Position numbers and translations under genes: made by a program. DNA of 22,317 bases from Gp13-AA77 sp036521995 (lineage in GTDB: Bacteria; Acidobacteriota; Terriglobia; UBA7540), in NCBI GenBank assembly GCA_036521995.1, contig DATDGR010000163.1, forward strand, positions 1 through 22,317, written 5' to 3'. The notes under the pieces are model-generated. The model searched no databases, was not told where the DNA came from, and saw only the letters and a program-made list of their open reading frames with translations. This document shows, piece by piece, positions 14,473 through 22,317 of the stretch (position 1 is the first letter of the stretch; each line of letters opens with the position of its first letter).

Positions 14473-14476
14473 TCAT
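14204..14476 (-). CDS. Doubtful small hypothetical protein
   Basis: This 90-codon frame starts in an ATGA overlap with the stop of the upstream SDR and has GGAGG 9 nt before its ATG, which would allow coupled translation. Against it, the GGAGG simply encodes the last glycines of the SDR. The protein (MSRNMRTEAFWNKAT at its start, rich in Arg, Trp and His) has no recognisable domain, membrane segment or motif, and its second half lies in a region that looks non-coding. I do not recognise it and think it more likely spurious than real. Confidence 0.2.
   Translation of the reverse strand: MSRNMRTEAFWNKATMCFRINRSIYYVFRSMRLQRRQVAPDWVAYREWAGRWSAHNPAVAVETDPRSQRKPGRIINHPSMLFIIRDLNET
14226..14231 (-). 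promoter_or_regulatory. Candidate -10 box for nnr-tsaE
   Basis: The minus strand reads TATAAT, in the AT-rich part of the gap upstream of nnr, about 60 bp before the GTG start. No strong -35 stands at the right distance, so the promoter is a weak prediction. Confidence 0.35.
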
Positions 14477-15216
14477 AGCATCCAGCCTCCGGCCACGTTC
14501 AGGACCTGGCCTGTGATGAACGAAGCCTCCTCGGAGGCGAAGAACTTGACTGCCGCCGTGATGTCTTCGCTGGAAGGCGGCCGGCCGGCCGGAAAGCGCG
14601 CATCATGAATTCGCTCCGCCTCCTCGAGGGACAGGGCGTTCTCGTCCATAATGGGCGGATTCACGACGTTGACCGTGATGCCATACCGCGCCTCTTCCAG
14701 CGCCAGCGACCGGCTAAAGGCGACCATGCCGGACTTGGCGGCGGCGTAGGCCGAAATCTTGGCCTGCCCAAAGGCTCGTTCCGCGCCCACCGCCCCCAGG
14801 TTAATGATCCGCCCCCAACGCACGGCCCGCATGGCCGGCAGAGCGTATTTGGAGGTGTAGAAGACGCTGAACAGGTTAGATGCCACGATCGCGTGCCACT
14901 CGTCGAGCCCTGAGTCCACCACCGGCTTCCATTCGAAGTCACCGACGTTGTTCACCAGGATGTCGATTCGTCCCCATCGATTCGTGACCGCCTGGATCAT
15001 TTCCTGGACCCGCGCCGGGTCCGTGACATCGGTCTGCACCGCCAAAGGCTGGGTCCCCTGCGACGCGAGAGCAGCCTCCACCCGCTGCGCCGCCATCTTG
15101 TTGGTCCGGTAAGCAAAGGCCACGCAGGCGACGCTCTTTCCCAGACTGAGAGCAATGTCCCGTCCGATGCCGCGTGAACCACCCGTCACCAACGCCACGC
15201 GCTTCTGAACTGCCAC
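14473..15216 (-). CDS. SDR-family oxidoreductase (FabG-like) lacking the catalytic serine
   Basis: This 247-aa Rossmann-fold protein has TGGSRGIG (11-18) for the NAD(P) diphosphate, NNVG (89-92; usually NNAG), the structural Asn114, and Y157-x3-K161 in YAAAK. The serine normally found about 13 residues before the Tyr, inside a sequence such as GSV, is Ala142 or Gly144 here (NLGAVGAERA), with two extra residues in between. By family it would be a 3-oxoacyl-ACP or other ketone reductase, but the loss of serine may reduce or change activity. The GTG at 15216 is chosen because AGAGGAG lies 8 nt before it. The in-frame GTG at 15225 would put that site against the start codon. The gene follows the phosphatase after 47 bp and may share its transcript. 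Confidence 0.85.
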   Translation of the reverse strand: MAVQKRVALVTGGSRGIGRDIALSLGKSVACVAFAYRTNKMAAQRVEAALASQGTQPLAVQTDVTDPARVQEMIQAVTNRWGRIDILVNNVGDFEWKPVVDSGLDEWHAIVASNLFSVFYTSKYALPAMRAVRWGRIINLGAVGAERAFGQAKISAYAAAKSGMVAFSRSLALEEARYGITVNVVNPPIMDENALSLEEAERIHDARFPAGRPPSSEDITAAVKFFASEEASFITGQVLNVAGGWML

Positions 15217-15263
15217 AGGGTTCACTCCTCTGTTCGACTAGCGGTACTTGATGCAGCCCGCGA

Positions 15264-17399
15264 TCATGACGGCCGGGTCACAACCGAGGCGCCCGCAGAC
15301 ATTTCTCCCGCCTGTGCGACCACCAAGGTCATGTCGTCTTGCAACTCGGGGCTGCCCGTCCAATCGCTTACGCTGCGATAGATCTCATCCATCAGAACCT
15401 CCGGCGGACCTCCCAGGGCGCGCCGGGCGACTTCCAGCAGCCGGCCTTCTCCGAACTCCTCGCCATAGCTATTCTCGGGCTCGGTCATGCCGTCGGTGAA
15501 CGCCAGCAAAAGGTCGCCCGGTTCGATCTGGACCTCCGTTTGTTCGTAGCGGGCGGACGGGAACAACCCCACCACCGTGCCACCGCCCTCGAGCCGCACG
15601 ATCTGATTCCGGCGGAACAGTACCGGAGGCAGGTGACCGGCGTTGGTATAAGTCAGCTTGCCGTCGGCGCTGTCGTAGACGCCATAGAAGAGCGTGACGT
15701 ACTTTTCGCGCGGCGTGCTGGCGTAGATCTGGCGATTCAACCGACTCACCACCTCCGCGGTGTGCGCCGGCCAGGCGTAGGTTGCGGCTGAGCCCGAGTG
15801 GCCGTCGTAGAATTGAGCATGCAAGGCGGACTGCAAGGTTGCCATGAGCAGCGCCGCGGAGATGCCCTTGCCGCTGATGTCACCCACCACCAAGGCCACC
15901 CGCCCGTCGCCCAAGCGAAGGAAATCATAGTAGTCGCCGCTCACGGTGCGGGCGGGCTTGCACAGGCCGTAGAGGCTGAGGCCAGACACCTCGGGCGCCG
16001 ATTGCGGAAACAGGCGGTTCTGAACCTCGCGCGCGATCTCGAGCTCGCCCTCAAGCCGCGTCTTTTCGAGCGACTCCTTGAGCAAGCGCTGCACCGAAGC
16101 CGTCATGCCGTCGAAGGCCTCGCCGAGCGCTGTCAACTGATCGTGCGCGGGAAGATCAATGCGGTAAGAGAAGTCGCCGGCCTTGACGCGTTCAGTGGCG
16201 AGGTTGAGCTTGTCGACGGTGGTGGTAATGGAGCGTGTCAGCCGCCAACTGATCACCACGGCCACCAGCTCAATCACCAGAAAGATCACGCCGACCACCG
16301 CGAAAGCAGTCCAGTAAAGACTGGAGAACTTCCCCAGAGTCGAGAGCACCTGGCGATTCAAGGCAAAGATTCGTGAGGTCACATAAAACAGGCCGAGGTC
16401 CGACTCGCGGTGTTCGGTGGTGCTGCTCCAAGCATAAGGCTGAAGCGTGTCGCCGTTGTAGACTGTCAAGTCAAAAAGGCTGGCCGCCGCAGGCACCTGG
16501 AGCGACTGGGAGCGGATGGTGCGCATCGGGGCGCCACCGCCAGGGTTCTGGCCGTTGGTGGAGAATATGACGTTGGGTTGTGCCGGGTTCGACTCTTCTC
16601 TGGCCGAGGGTTTGGGGCTTCCTTCCTGCTTAAGGGGCGAGAGCGCGCCTACGGGCCCGATGCCCTGGCCGATCTGGTCGAGCAGCTCGGGCGTAAACGG
16701 CTGGGAGAAGATCACTGTGAGCCGCCCGAGCGGCGTGGGGGCTTGTTCGACAGCGCGCAGAGCCAGCACGTCGCCGTCCAGCACGATTCCGGCAAAGTGA
16801 TCGCGTTTCAGCCACGGCGGCATCGAAACGGGCTTCGCTGGGGGTTCTCCGTCCAGCCGAAAGTCTCTCGCGGCCGGCCCAATTCGAGCCGTAACCTGCA
16901 GCGCGGGATAGTCGCTCGATCGGGTCTCAAGTTCGCTGCCGACGAAGTTCTGGAGATCGTCAAGGGCGGCCTGATGCGAGGCGTTGGCGGAGTGCTGGGC
17001 ATGCTGCGCCGTCAGCCGCCCCAGCTGGCTGAGTTCGCTGACGCGGTTCTGCAGCCGGGTCACCACCAGAAAGGATGCGAGTTGACCGTTGAGGAAGAAA
17101 GCGGCGATGCCGGCCAGAAGCAGGAGCAAGCCGATGGGAACCACGGCCACGAAGAAATAAGTGAGAATCAATCGCCGCCGCAGGTGCCAGAGAAGGTGAC
17201 GGCGCACAAAGCCCAGCAGGCGAAAGAAGTAGTAGCCCGCTACCGGAATGAAGGTAATCCAGAAGAGAAACCAGAGGAAACCCGAGACGCCACCCGACAG
17301 GCGACTTACGAGCCAAAGGGCGATCCCGTAGGCCAGGACCCAGACGCCAAAGCGCGCCATCCAGTGCTGGCGGTATTCCTGATGCAGGACTTCGAGCAT
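15264..17399 (-). CDS. Membrane-bound HAMP-SpoIIE (PP2C) phosphatase, RsbU-like
   Basis: This 711-aa signalling protein has membrane segments near 17-34, 40-60 and 77-103. A large, probably extracytoplasmic, region follows (~104-358), with a Pro/Gly-rich part around 260-300. Then come a membrane segment (~361-385), a HAMP domain (~386-439), a short coiled coil, and a C-terminal SpoIIE-type PPM phosphatase (~455-700). Metal-binding motifs are intact: GDYYDF (488-493), GDISGKG (506-512), NAGH (586-589), FTDG (634-637) and DDMT (688-691). Such enzymes dephosphorylate anti-sigma-factor antagonists in partner-switching systems or similar STAS proteins. No kinase or STAS gene is present nearby, so the target is unknown. 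A GTG at 17447 would add 16 residues but has no Shine-Dalgarno; the ATG at 17399 has AGGG upstream and is preferred. Confidence 0.88.
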   Translation of the reverse strand: MLEVLHQEYRQHWMARFGVWVLAYGIALWLVSRLSGGVSGFLWFLFWITFIPVAGYYFFRLLGFVRRHLLWHLRRRLILTYFFVAVVPIGLLLLLAGIAAFFLNGQLASFLVVTRLQNRVSELSQLGRLTAQHAQHSANASHQAALDDLQNFVGSELETRSSDYPALQVTARIGPAARDFRLDGEPPAKPVSMPPWLKRDHFAGIVLDGDVLALRAVEQAPTPLGRLTVIFSQPFTPELLDQIGQGIGPVGALSPLKQEGSPKPSAREESNPAQPNVIFSTNGQNPGGGAPMRTIRSQSLQVPAAASLFDLTVYNGDTLQPYAWSSTTEHRESDLGLFYVTSRIFALNRQVLSTLGKFSSLYWTAFAVVGVIFLVIELVAVVISWRLTRSITTTVDKLNLATERVKAGDFSYRIDLPAHDQLTALGEAFDGMTASVQRLLKESLEKTRLEGELEIAREVQNRLFPQSAPEVSGLSLYGLCKPARTVSGDYYDFLRLGDGRVALVVGDISGKGISAALLMATLQSALHAQFYDGHSGSAATYAWPAHTAEVVSRLNRQIYASTPREKYVTLFYGVYDSADGKLTYTNAGHLPPVLFRRNQIVRLEGGGTVVGLFPSARYEQTEVQIEPGDLLLAFTDGMTEPENSYGEEFGEGRLLEVARRALGGPPEVLMDEIYRSVSDWTGSPELQDDMTLVVAQAGEMSAGASVVTRPS

Positions 17400-17477
17400 G
17401 TGACCCTGATTCACCGAACCCGGCAAGCGCCGAGTTAACACCGTCACCTATTTTGTCACGTTTTGCCGAATCAGAAG

Positions 17478-19016
17478 CTACCGGGACTGGTTGTTCCGTA
17501 CCTTGCTGTGATGCCGGCTGTAGGAGAAGTAAATCGTCAGGCCGATGATGAGCCATACCAACAGACGAATCCAGGTGGCAAGCGGCAGACTGGCCATCAT
17601 TCCAAACGAAATCAGGGCTCCCAGAATTGGAACCGTCGGGACCAGAGGTGTCTTGAACGGCCGCTCGAGATCCGGGCGGCGCACCCTCAACACCCAAACG
17701 CCGAAACAAACAATAACGAATGCGAGCAGAGTCCCGATATTGACCAGCGCCGAAAGGTCATTGATGTTGAGCACGGAGGCGAAAAACGCGGCAAAGACGC
17801 CCACCACGATGGAGGTGATCCAGGGTGTGCGGAAGTGCGGGTGGATGGCACTGGCCCATTCCGGCAGCAGGCCGTCGCGCGACATCGAGTACAGCACGCG
17901 CGACTGTCCGAACAACATCACCAACATGACCGACGCCAGCCCGGCCACCACACCGGCATCCACCAGAACGCTGCCCCAGTGCACTCCGATGGCATCCACT
18001 CCGACGGCCACCGGATCGGAGACGTTCAGGATGTTGTAGGGGACAATCGCCGTCAGCAGCCCGGCCACCACGATATAGAGAACGGTGCAGATGATGAGCG
18101 AGCCGATGATGCCAATCGGCATATCCCTCTGTGGATTCCTGGCCTCCTGGGCGGAGGTCGAAACGGCGTCAAAGCCGATATACGCAAAGAAAATCACGGC
18201 AGCGCCGCGCGCGATCCCGGACCAGCCAAAGTCTCCAAAATGACCGGTGTTCGGTGGCAGGAAGGGATGCCAATTCTTCGCCGCTGTGGCCGGGTGGTGT
18301 AGAACGAAAATCGTCGCCAGGCCAATAAATACAAAGACGACCGCCACTTTGACACCCACCATCGCCGAGTTGATGTTGGCCGACTCGCGGACGCCGATCA
18401 CCAGAATCAGTGTGACCACCGCAATGGCTACAAAGGCGACCAAGTTGAAGTTGGCAACCACGTGAGGCAGCGTGCCGGGGTCCGCGCCAGCCCTTTGCAG
18501 GGCAGGCTGTATGGTGTTAAGGGACGACCAGCGCCCGGAGTAAAAAACCATTTCCGTTCCCGGCGTGGCCTGCCACTGGGGCGGAAGCTGGATGCCGAAA
18601 TCGCGCAGGAGGCTGACGAAGTAACCGCTCCACCCCGAAGCGACCGTCGCAGCCCCAAAGGCGTATTCGAGCACCAGGTCCCAGCCGATGATCCAAGCAA
18701 AGATTTCGCCGAGCGTAGCGTAGCCATACGTGTAGGCCGAGCCCGCGATGGGAATGAGGGATGCAAATTCGGTATAGCAAAGGCCGGCAAAAGTACAGCC
18801 GATCCCGGCCAGCACGAAGGAAATCACGATCGCCGGCCCGGCGTGAGTGGCCGCCGCCTGGCCGGTCAGGACGAAGATGCCGGTGCCGATGATGGCGCCG
18901 ATGCCGAGCGTGATCAAGTTGATGGGGCCCAAGGCGCGCTTGAGCGTCACTTCGCCGTGCCCCTCAACCTCCGCCAGGATTGCATCGATTGGCTTGGTGA
19001 TCAGAAGATCAGACAT
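17478..19016 (-). CDS. APC-superfamily amino acid permease (cationic amino acid transporter type)
   Basis: This 512-aa inner-membrane transporter has about 12 hydrophobic segments. The unwound helix-1 motif is GAIIGTGIF (40-48), and the loop block IGFDAVSTSAQEARNPQRD (~276-295) marks the CAT/YfnA group of the APC family. Substrate is an amino acid taken up with protons or by exchange; which one cannot be told. The ATG at 19016 is chosen because GGAGGG stands 7 nt before it and the N-terminus MSDLLITKPID fits homologues. An open frame runs to 19211 but overlaps the stop of the upstream permease and looks untranslated. A 75-bp gap separates it from that second permease, which belongs to another APC subgroup, so this is not a simple duplication. 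Confidence 0.92.
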   Translation of the reverse strand: MSDLLITKPIDAILAEVEGHGEVTLKRALGPINLITLGIGAIIGTGIFVLTGQAAATHAGPAIVISFVLAGIGCTFAGLCYTEFASLIPIAGSAYTYGYATLGEIFAWIIGWDLVLEYAFGAATVASGWSGYFVSLLRDFGIQLPPQWQATPGTEMVFYSGRWSSLNTIQPALQRAGADPGTLPHVVANFNLVAFVAIAVVTLILVIGVRESANINSAMVGVKVAVVFVFIGLATIFVLHHPATAAKNWHPFLPPNTGHFGDFGWSGIARGAAVIFFAYIGFDAVSTSAQEARNPQRDMPIGIIGSLIICTVLYIVVAGLLTAIVPYNILNVSDPVAVGVDAIGVHWGSVLVDAGVVAGLASVMLVMLFGQSRVLYSMSRDGLLPEWASAIHPHFRTPWITSIVVGVFAAFFASVLNINDLSALVNIGTLLAFVIVCFGVWVLRVRRPDLERPFKTPLVPTVPILGALISFGMMASLPLATWIRLLVWLIIGLTIYFSYSRHHSKVRNNQSR

Positions 19017-19090
19017 TAAACGCCCTCCGGCCGACTTCTCTTTCTGCCCACAGACGTCTCGAATCGAACCCTTCGGACATTTGCTTCCGC

Positions 19091-20545
19091 CTATTTCGCT
19101 GGACCGGAGGGTGCTCCCCGGAGCCGCCAGAGATGAAACACCGGAATTCCCAAAGCTACGATACACAAACCTGCCACGCTCTGGACTGCCTTGTGCCATA
19201 GCAAGGCCCACTCGACAAAGAGGGCAAAGAGAATATAGAGCCCGGGTACCACGGGGTAGCCCAGAGCCCGGTAAGGCCGAGGTGCCTCCGGCCGCTTGTG
19301 GCGCAGCCAGAACAGGCCCGCGATGGTCAGGATGTAAAAGAGAACCACGGCGAAGATGACGTAGTTCAGCAGCTCATTGTAAGTGCCGCTGAGCGTCAGC
19401 AACGAGGCCCAAGCACCCTGAAACAGGAGAGAAACGGCGGGAGTGTGATACTTCGGATTCACACGTGCCACCGAGCGGAAGAAAAGGCCGTCCTTCGCCA
19501 TGGCGTAGTATACGCGGGCGCCGGCCAGGGTGAGCCCGTTGATACAACCAAACGTCGAGATCATGATGGCAGCAGCCATCAATCCCGCCCCCCTGGAGCC
19601 GAGCACGAGCTGGGCGGCCGCGGTGGCCACCCGATCCTCGGGCGCGTGCTGGACGGCATTGAACGAGAGCACGTGCAGGTAGGCGAAGTTGCATGCCAGG
19701 TAAAGGGCGCAGATCGCTAGCGTGCCTATGAAGAGGGCCAGGGGCAGATTCCGCTTCGGATTGATGACTTCGGCTCCGGTGAAGGTAACGTTGTTCCAGG
19801 CGTCGGAGGAAAAGAGCGGTCCGACCAGTGCCACGGAGATCAAGGTGAGCGTGACCAGATCCCAGTGCGCTCCTTCCCAGAATCCCTGCGGCGAGACTGC
19901 GGCCAACGAGTGACCCCCGCTCCAAGTGACGCCGATGGCGATAACAGCGAGGAGCGTCGCCACTTTCAGGGTAGTGAAGATGTTCTGGACCCAGGCGCCG
20001 GTCCGCAATCCAAAGATGTTCAGGACGGCGAGCCCCAGCAGGCAGAGAATGGCGATAAGCTGCTGCGAAGAAAGCGTCAGCGCCACCGGGTGGCTGGCTA
20101 CCCTGAAGCTCCCGAGGTTCGCCAGGATGTTGTCGGCCGAGATCCAGGGAAAGAACACGCCCATGAACTTGCCAAAAGCGACGGCCACAGCGGCCATGGT
20201 GCCCGTCTGGATCACCAGAAACAGCGCCCAGCCATAAAGGAAGCCCCACAGCGGCCCAAAGGCCTCGCGCAGATAAATGTACTGTCCGCCGGCGTGCGGC
20301 ATCATGGCGGCCAGCTCGCCGTAGGTGACGGCACCGATCACCGTCATCAGTCCGCTGATCACCCAGGTTAGCAACAGGAGCCCGGGTGAGCCCACCTCGC
20401 GCCCAATCTCGGCCGACACGATGAAGATACCCGAACCGATCATCGAGCCCATAACGATGGTGGTGGCATCGTACAGCCCGAGGCCCTTAATCAGACCGGT
20501 CTCAACACCCTTCGCAACGGAACTTGCATCCGTGGTTGCAGACAC
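19091..20545 (-). CDS. APC-superfamily amino acid permease (LAT/SteT-like)
   Basis: This 484-aa inner-membrane protein has 12 predicted segments. Helix-1 motif GSMIGSGIF (33-41), GGQYIYLREAFGP in the second-third helix region, and SSDAWNNVTFTGAEVINPKRN-like residues near 246-266 place it in the L-type (LAT, SteT) branch. That branch exchanges neutral amino acids. The start is GTG, with GGAGAG about 9 nt before it. It lies 18 bp after the thiE stop, so accC, thiE and this gene are probably one transcript. A functional link with thiamine synthesis or fatty-acid synthesis is not evident. Confidence 0.92.
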   Translation of the reverse strand: MSATTDASSVAKGVETGLIKGLGLYDATTIVMGSMIGSGIFIVSAEIGREVGSPGLLLLTWVISGLMTVIGAVTYGELAAMMPHAGGQYIYLREAFGPLWGFLYGWALFLVIQTGTMAAVAVAFGKFMGVFFPWISADNILANLGSFRVASHPVALTLSSQQLIAILCLLGLAVLNIFGLRTGAWVQNIFTTLKVATLLAVIAIGVTWSGGHSLAAVSPQGFWEGAHWDLVTLTLISVALVGPLFSSDAWNNVTFTGAEVINPKRNLPLALFIGTLAICALYLACNFAYLHVLSFNAVQHAPEDRVATAAAQLVLGSRGAGLMAAAIMISTFGCINGLTLAGARVYYAMAKDGLFFRSVARVNPKYHTPAVSLLFQGAWASLLTLSGTYNELLNYVIFAVVLFYILTIAGLFWLRHKRPEAPRPYRALGYPVVPGLYILFALFVEWALLWHKAVQSVAGLCIVALGIPVFHLWRLRGAPSGPAK

Positions 20546-20563
20546 CCTGAGTCTCTCCAGTAC

Positions 20564-21238
20564 CTACCCGTTGAGCACGCTCAAGAACTCTCGCGCCCGA
20601 CCAGCGAGATCGGCGGCGTCCATCAAGCCCGAGATCACGGCCACCGAGTCCGCCCCGTGTGCGATCGCCCGGCGCGCGTTCTGCACTGTGATCCCTCCGA
20701 TGGCCACCAGGGGTTTCGATGTTGCCCGCCGCGCTTCGGCGAGGCCGTCGAGTCCGACGGTGGGATCGGGCGCTTCTTTGCTCGCGGTTGCAAACAGGGG
20801 GCCGAAGGCCAGATAATCCGCTGAGGACGCAGCCGCCTGCCGAATCTGCTCCAGGTTGTGTGTCGAGCAGCCCACGCCTTGGCCCGGTCGCAGCGCGCGT
20901 CGCGCCAACTCCACCGGAAGATCCTGCTGTCCCAGGTGCACACCGTCCGCATCACCCACGAACGCAACGTCAGCGCGGTCATTGACGATCAGGAGTCCGC
21001 CCTGAGACCGGATCATGGGGAGCAGCCGGGTGACCGCTTCCAGCATCTCTCGTGATGATCCTCCTTTGTGGCGATACTGAAACAGGCGAACCCCCGCCGC
21101 AAGCAGTGTCTGGCAGACGTCCTCGACCGGCCGGCCACCGGTACGCTCGGCGTCGAGGACGGCATAGAGTCGCGGAAGCACGAGTCGAGGCGCCATGGTG
21201 CCAGGGCTGCCCGGGATGGCCATGCTGGCCCGGCTCAT
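20564..21238 (-). CDS. thiE: Thiamine-phosphate synthase
   Basis: This protein, up to 224 aa, is a TIM-barrel enzyme that joins HMP-pyrophosphate and thiazole phosphate to give thiamine phosphate in the cytoplasm. Motifs in order are QYRHK (54-58, pyrophosphate and pyrimidine binding), VNDRADVA (85-92), GVHLGQQDLP (99-108), STH (125-127), FGPLFATASK (145-154), AIGGI (179-183) and VISG (201-204). All catalytic residues I know for the family are present. The start is uncertain: ATG codons at 21238, 21223 and 21196 all lack a clear Shine-Dalgarno. The one at 21196 (MAPRLVLPRLYAV, 210 aa) best matches usual ThiE length. It follows accC closely. No TPP riboswitch motif was seen before it. Confidence 0.95.
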   Translation of the reverse strand: MSRASMAIPGSPGTMAPRLVLPRLYAVLDAERTGGRPVEDVCQTLLAAGVRLFQYRHKGGSSREMLEAVTRLLPMIRSQGGLLIVNDRADVAFVGDADGVHLGQQDLPVELARRALRPGQGVGCSTHNLEQIRQAAASSADYLAFGPLFATASKEAPDPTVGLDGLAEARRATSKPLVAIGGITVQNARRAIAHGADSVAVISGLMDAADLAGRAREFLSVLNG

Positions 21239-21291
21239 TCAGATTAACCGGCTGCCCGCACGGTTCGCACGCGGCCGCCGGAATCGGGCGG

Positions 21292-22317
21292 TCACGAGCC
21301 ATGCGCCCGCCGGCCGGCCTCGTTGCGCGAAAACTTCTCCAGAAAATGCGTGTCGAACCTACCCGCCCGGAAGTCGGGGTCAGCGATGATTTTCTGGTGG
21401 AGCGGAATCGAAGTCGAAATGCCCTCGATAATGAACATCTCGAGGGCCCGTCTCATGCGGCTGATCGCCTCAGCACGGTCGGAGCCGTGAACCACGAGCT
21501 TGGCAATCAGCGAGTCATAATAAGGCGGAATCACCGCTTCGGCGTAGGCGGCCGTGTCAAGCCTCACCCCGGTACTGCCCGGGGTGTTGAATCCGGTAAT
21601 TTTTCCGGCCGAGGGCGCAAAGGTTTCCGGGTTTTCGGCCGTGACGCGGCACTCAATCGCATGGCCCCGCAGACCGATGGTCTCACCCGGCATGTTGAGC
21701 GGCTGACCGGCGGCAATCTCAATCTGCCGCTTCACCAGGTCGAGACCCGTAACCATCTCGGTGACGGGATGCTCCACCTGGATGCGCGCGTTCATCTCCA
21801 GAAAATAGAGATTTCGCTTCTCATCCATGATGAACTCGACGGTGCCGGCGTTCGTGTAGCCCACCTGTTTCAGAGCTTCCACCACCGAGTGACCCATCTC
21901 CCGCCGCGAATCAGCACTGATCTGGGTCGAAGGAGATTCCTCTAACAACTTCTGGTGCCGCCGTTGGATGGTGCATTCGCGCTCGCCGAGATGCACAACC
22001 TTGCCATGATGATCGGCCAGGATCTGAAACTCGATATGCCTTGGCGAGGCCACATACTTTTCGATGTACACGTCGGGAGCGCCGAAGGCGGCTTGAGCCT
22101 CCTGCTGGGCGGTTTCAAAAGCGTGCGACATCTCTCCGGCCAGAGCGACCACCCGCATGCCACGACCGCCACCCCCCGCCACGGCCTTCACCATCACGGG
22201 ATACCCAATTTCCTCCGCCGCCTGCAGCGCTTCGGCTGGCGACAGCAATACGCCCGATCCTGGGAGAATCGGCAGCCCCAGCTTCGACATCTTCTTGCGC
22301 GCCTCGTTCTTGTCTCC
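21292..22317 (-). CDS. accC: Biotin carboxylase subunit of acetyl-CoA carboxylase (partial)
   Basis: This is the C-terminal 341 residues of an ATP-grasp enzyme; the 5' part lies beyond the right edge of the window, where the frame stays open (first visible residues GDKNEARKK). Visible motifs are the glycine loop KAVAGGGGRGM, EKYVASPRHIEFQ, ERECTIQRRHQKLLEE, FLEMNARIQVEHPVTE with metal and bicarbonate residues, and IECRVTAENPETFAPSAG. It carboxylates biotin on AccB with ATP and bicarbonate, the first step of malonyl-CoA and fatty-acid synthesis. About 450 aa is usual, so some 110 residues are missing. thiE follows after 53 bp or slightly more. Propionyl- or pyruvate-carboxylase subunits share these motifs, but the ending soon after the carboxylase C-domain suits a stand-alone AccC. 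Confidence 0.93.
   Translation of the reverse strand, partial: GDKNEARKKMSKLGLPILPGSGVLLSPAEALQAAEEIGYPVMVKAVAGGGGRGMRVVALAGEMSHAFETAQQEAQAAFGAPDVYIEKYVASPRHIEFQILADHHGKVVHLGERECTIQRRHQKLLEESPSTQISADSRREMGHSVVEALKQVGYTNAGTVEFIMDEKRNLYFLEMNARIQVEHPVTEMVTGLDLVKRQIEIAAGQPLNMPGETIGLRGHAIECRVTAENPETFAPSAGKITGFNTPGSTGVRLDTAAYAEAVIPPYYDSLIAKLVVHGSDRAEAISRMRRALEMFIIEGISTSIPLHQKIIADPDFRAGRFDTHFLEKFSRNEAGRRAHGS

Noticed and set aside
16410..17438. A 342-codon plus-strand frame opposite the phosphatase gene
   Set aside because: It is antisense to a gene with complete catalytic motifs, and its translation is low-complexity (Gln, Arg, Gly, His rich) with no domain. High GC makes such long shadow frames common.
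19017..19211. A 65-residue N-terminal extension of the first amino acid permease
   Set aside because: It would overlap the end of the upstream permease gene, has no family resemblance, and the ATG at 19016 has a good Shine-Dalgarno.
21239..21291. A TPP riboswitch before thiE
   Set aside because: The gap is only about 53-96 bp, and no THI-box sequence such as CUGAGA was seen. thiE appears to be inside an operon.

Overview
The window looks like a chromosomal segment of a high-GC soil bacterium, most likely an Acidobacteriota (Solibacter/Koribacter-like). The strongest clue is a PadR-type regulator followed by three large duplicated FtsX/MacB permeases with no ABC ATPase. This arrangement is known as ADOP, acidobacterial duplicated orphan permease. 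No rRNA, tRNA or CRISPR was seen.

Layout. (1) Positions ~10-1478 hold a complete-looking IS110-family element of the IS1111 type. It has 14-bp inverted repeats at or near both ends, a DEDD transposase (84-1136), and a ~330-bp non-coding 3' part that folds into a series of hairpins. I read that part as the guide (bridge/seek) RNA region. A perfect 11-bp inverted repeat in the 74-nt leader covers the transposase ribosome binding site. (2) A secreted alpha/beta hydrolase (1503-2312, minus) ends 24 bp from the element. (3) Positions 2403-10977, plus strand: a promoter with a symmetrical operator candidate, padR-like gene, ADOP1, ADOP2, ADOP3, arranged as one operon. (4) Positions 11011-22317 are all minus strand and mostly housekeeping. 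In order of transcription they are accC (partial, runs off the window), thiE, two different APC amino-acid permeases, a membrane-bound HAMP/SpoIIE-type phosphatase, an SDR oxidoreductase, the bifunctional NAD(P)H-hydrate repair enzyme nnr, tsaE and an enoyl-ACP-reductase-like SDR. ADOP3 and the last gene converge with only 33 bp between them.

How the genes fit together. The PadR protein probably controls its own operon of three permeases, whose cytoplasmic N-terminal prefix domains are much better conserved than their periplasmic parts. On the minus strand, accC and the enoyl-reductase-like SDR point to fatty-acid synthesis, thiE to thiamine, nnr to nicotinamide-cofactor repair and tsaE to tRNA t6A modification. 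The nnr-tsaE pairing is a widespread neighbourhood. The phosphatase is probably a signalling protein, but its kinase and antagonist partners are not in view.

The most interesting items are the structured RNA and expression-control elements of the insertion sequence, the 51-bp identical patch shared by ADOP2 and ADOP3, and an SDR that has lost its catalytic serine. All functional statements are inferred by reading motifs in the sequence; no searches or folding programs were run.
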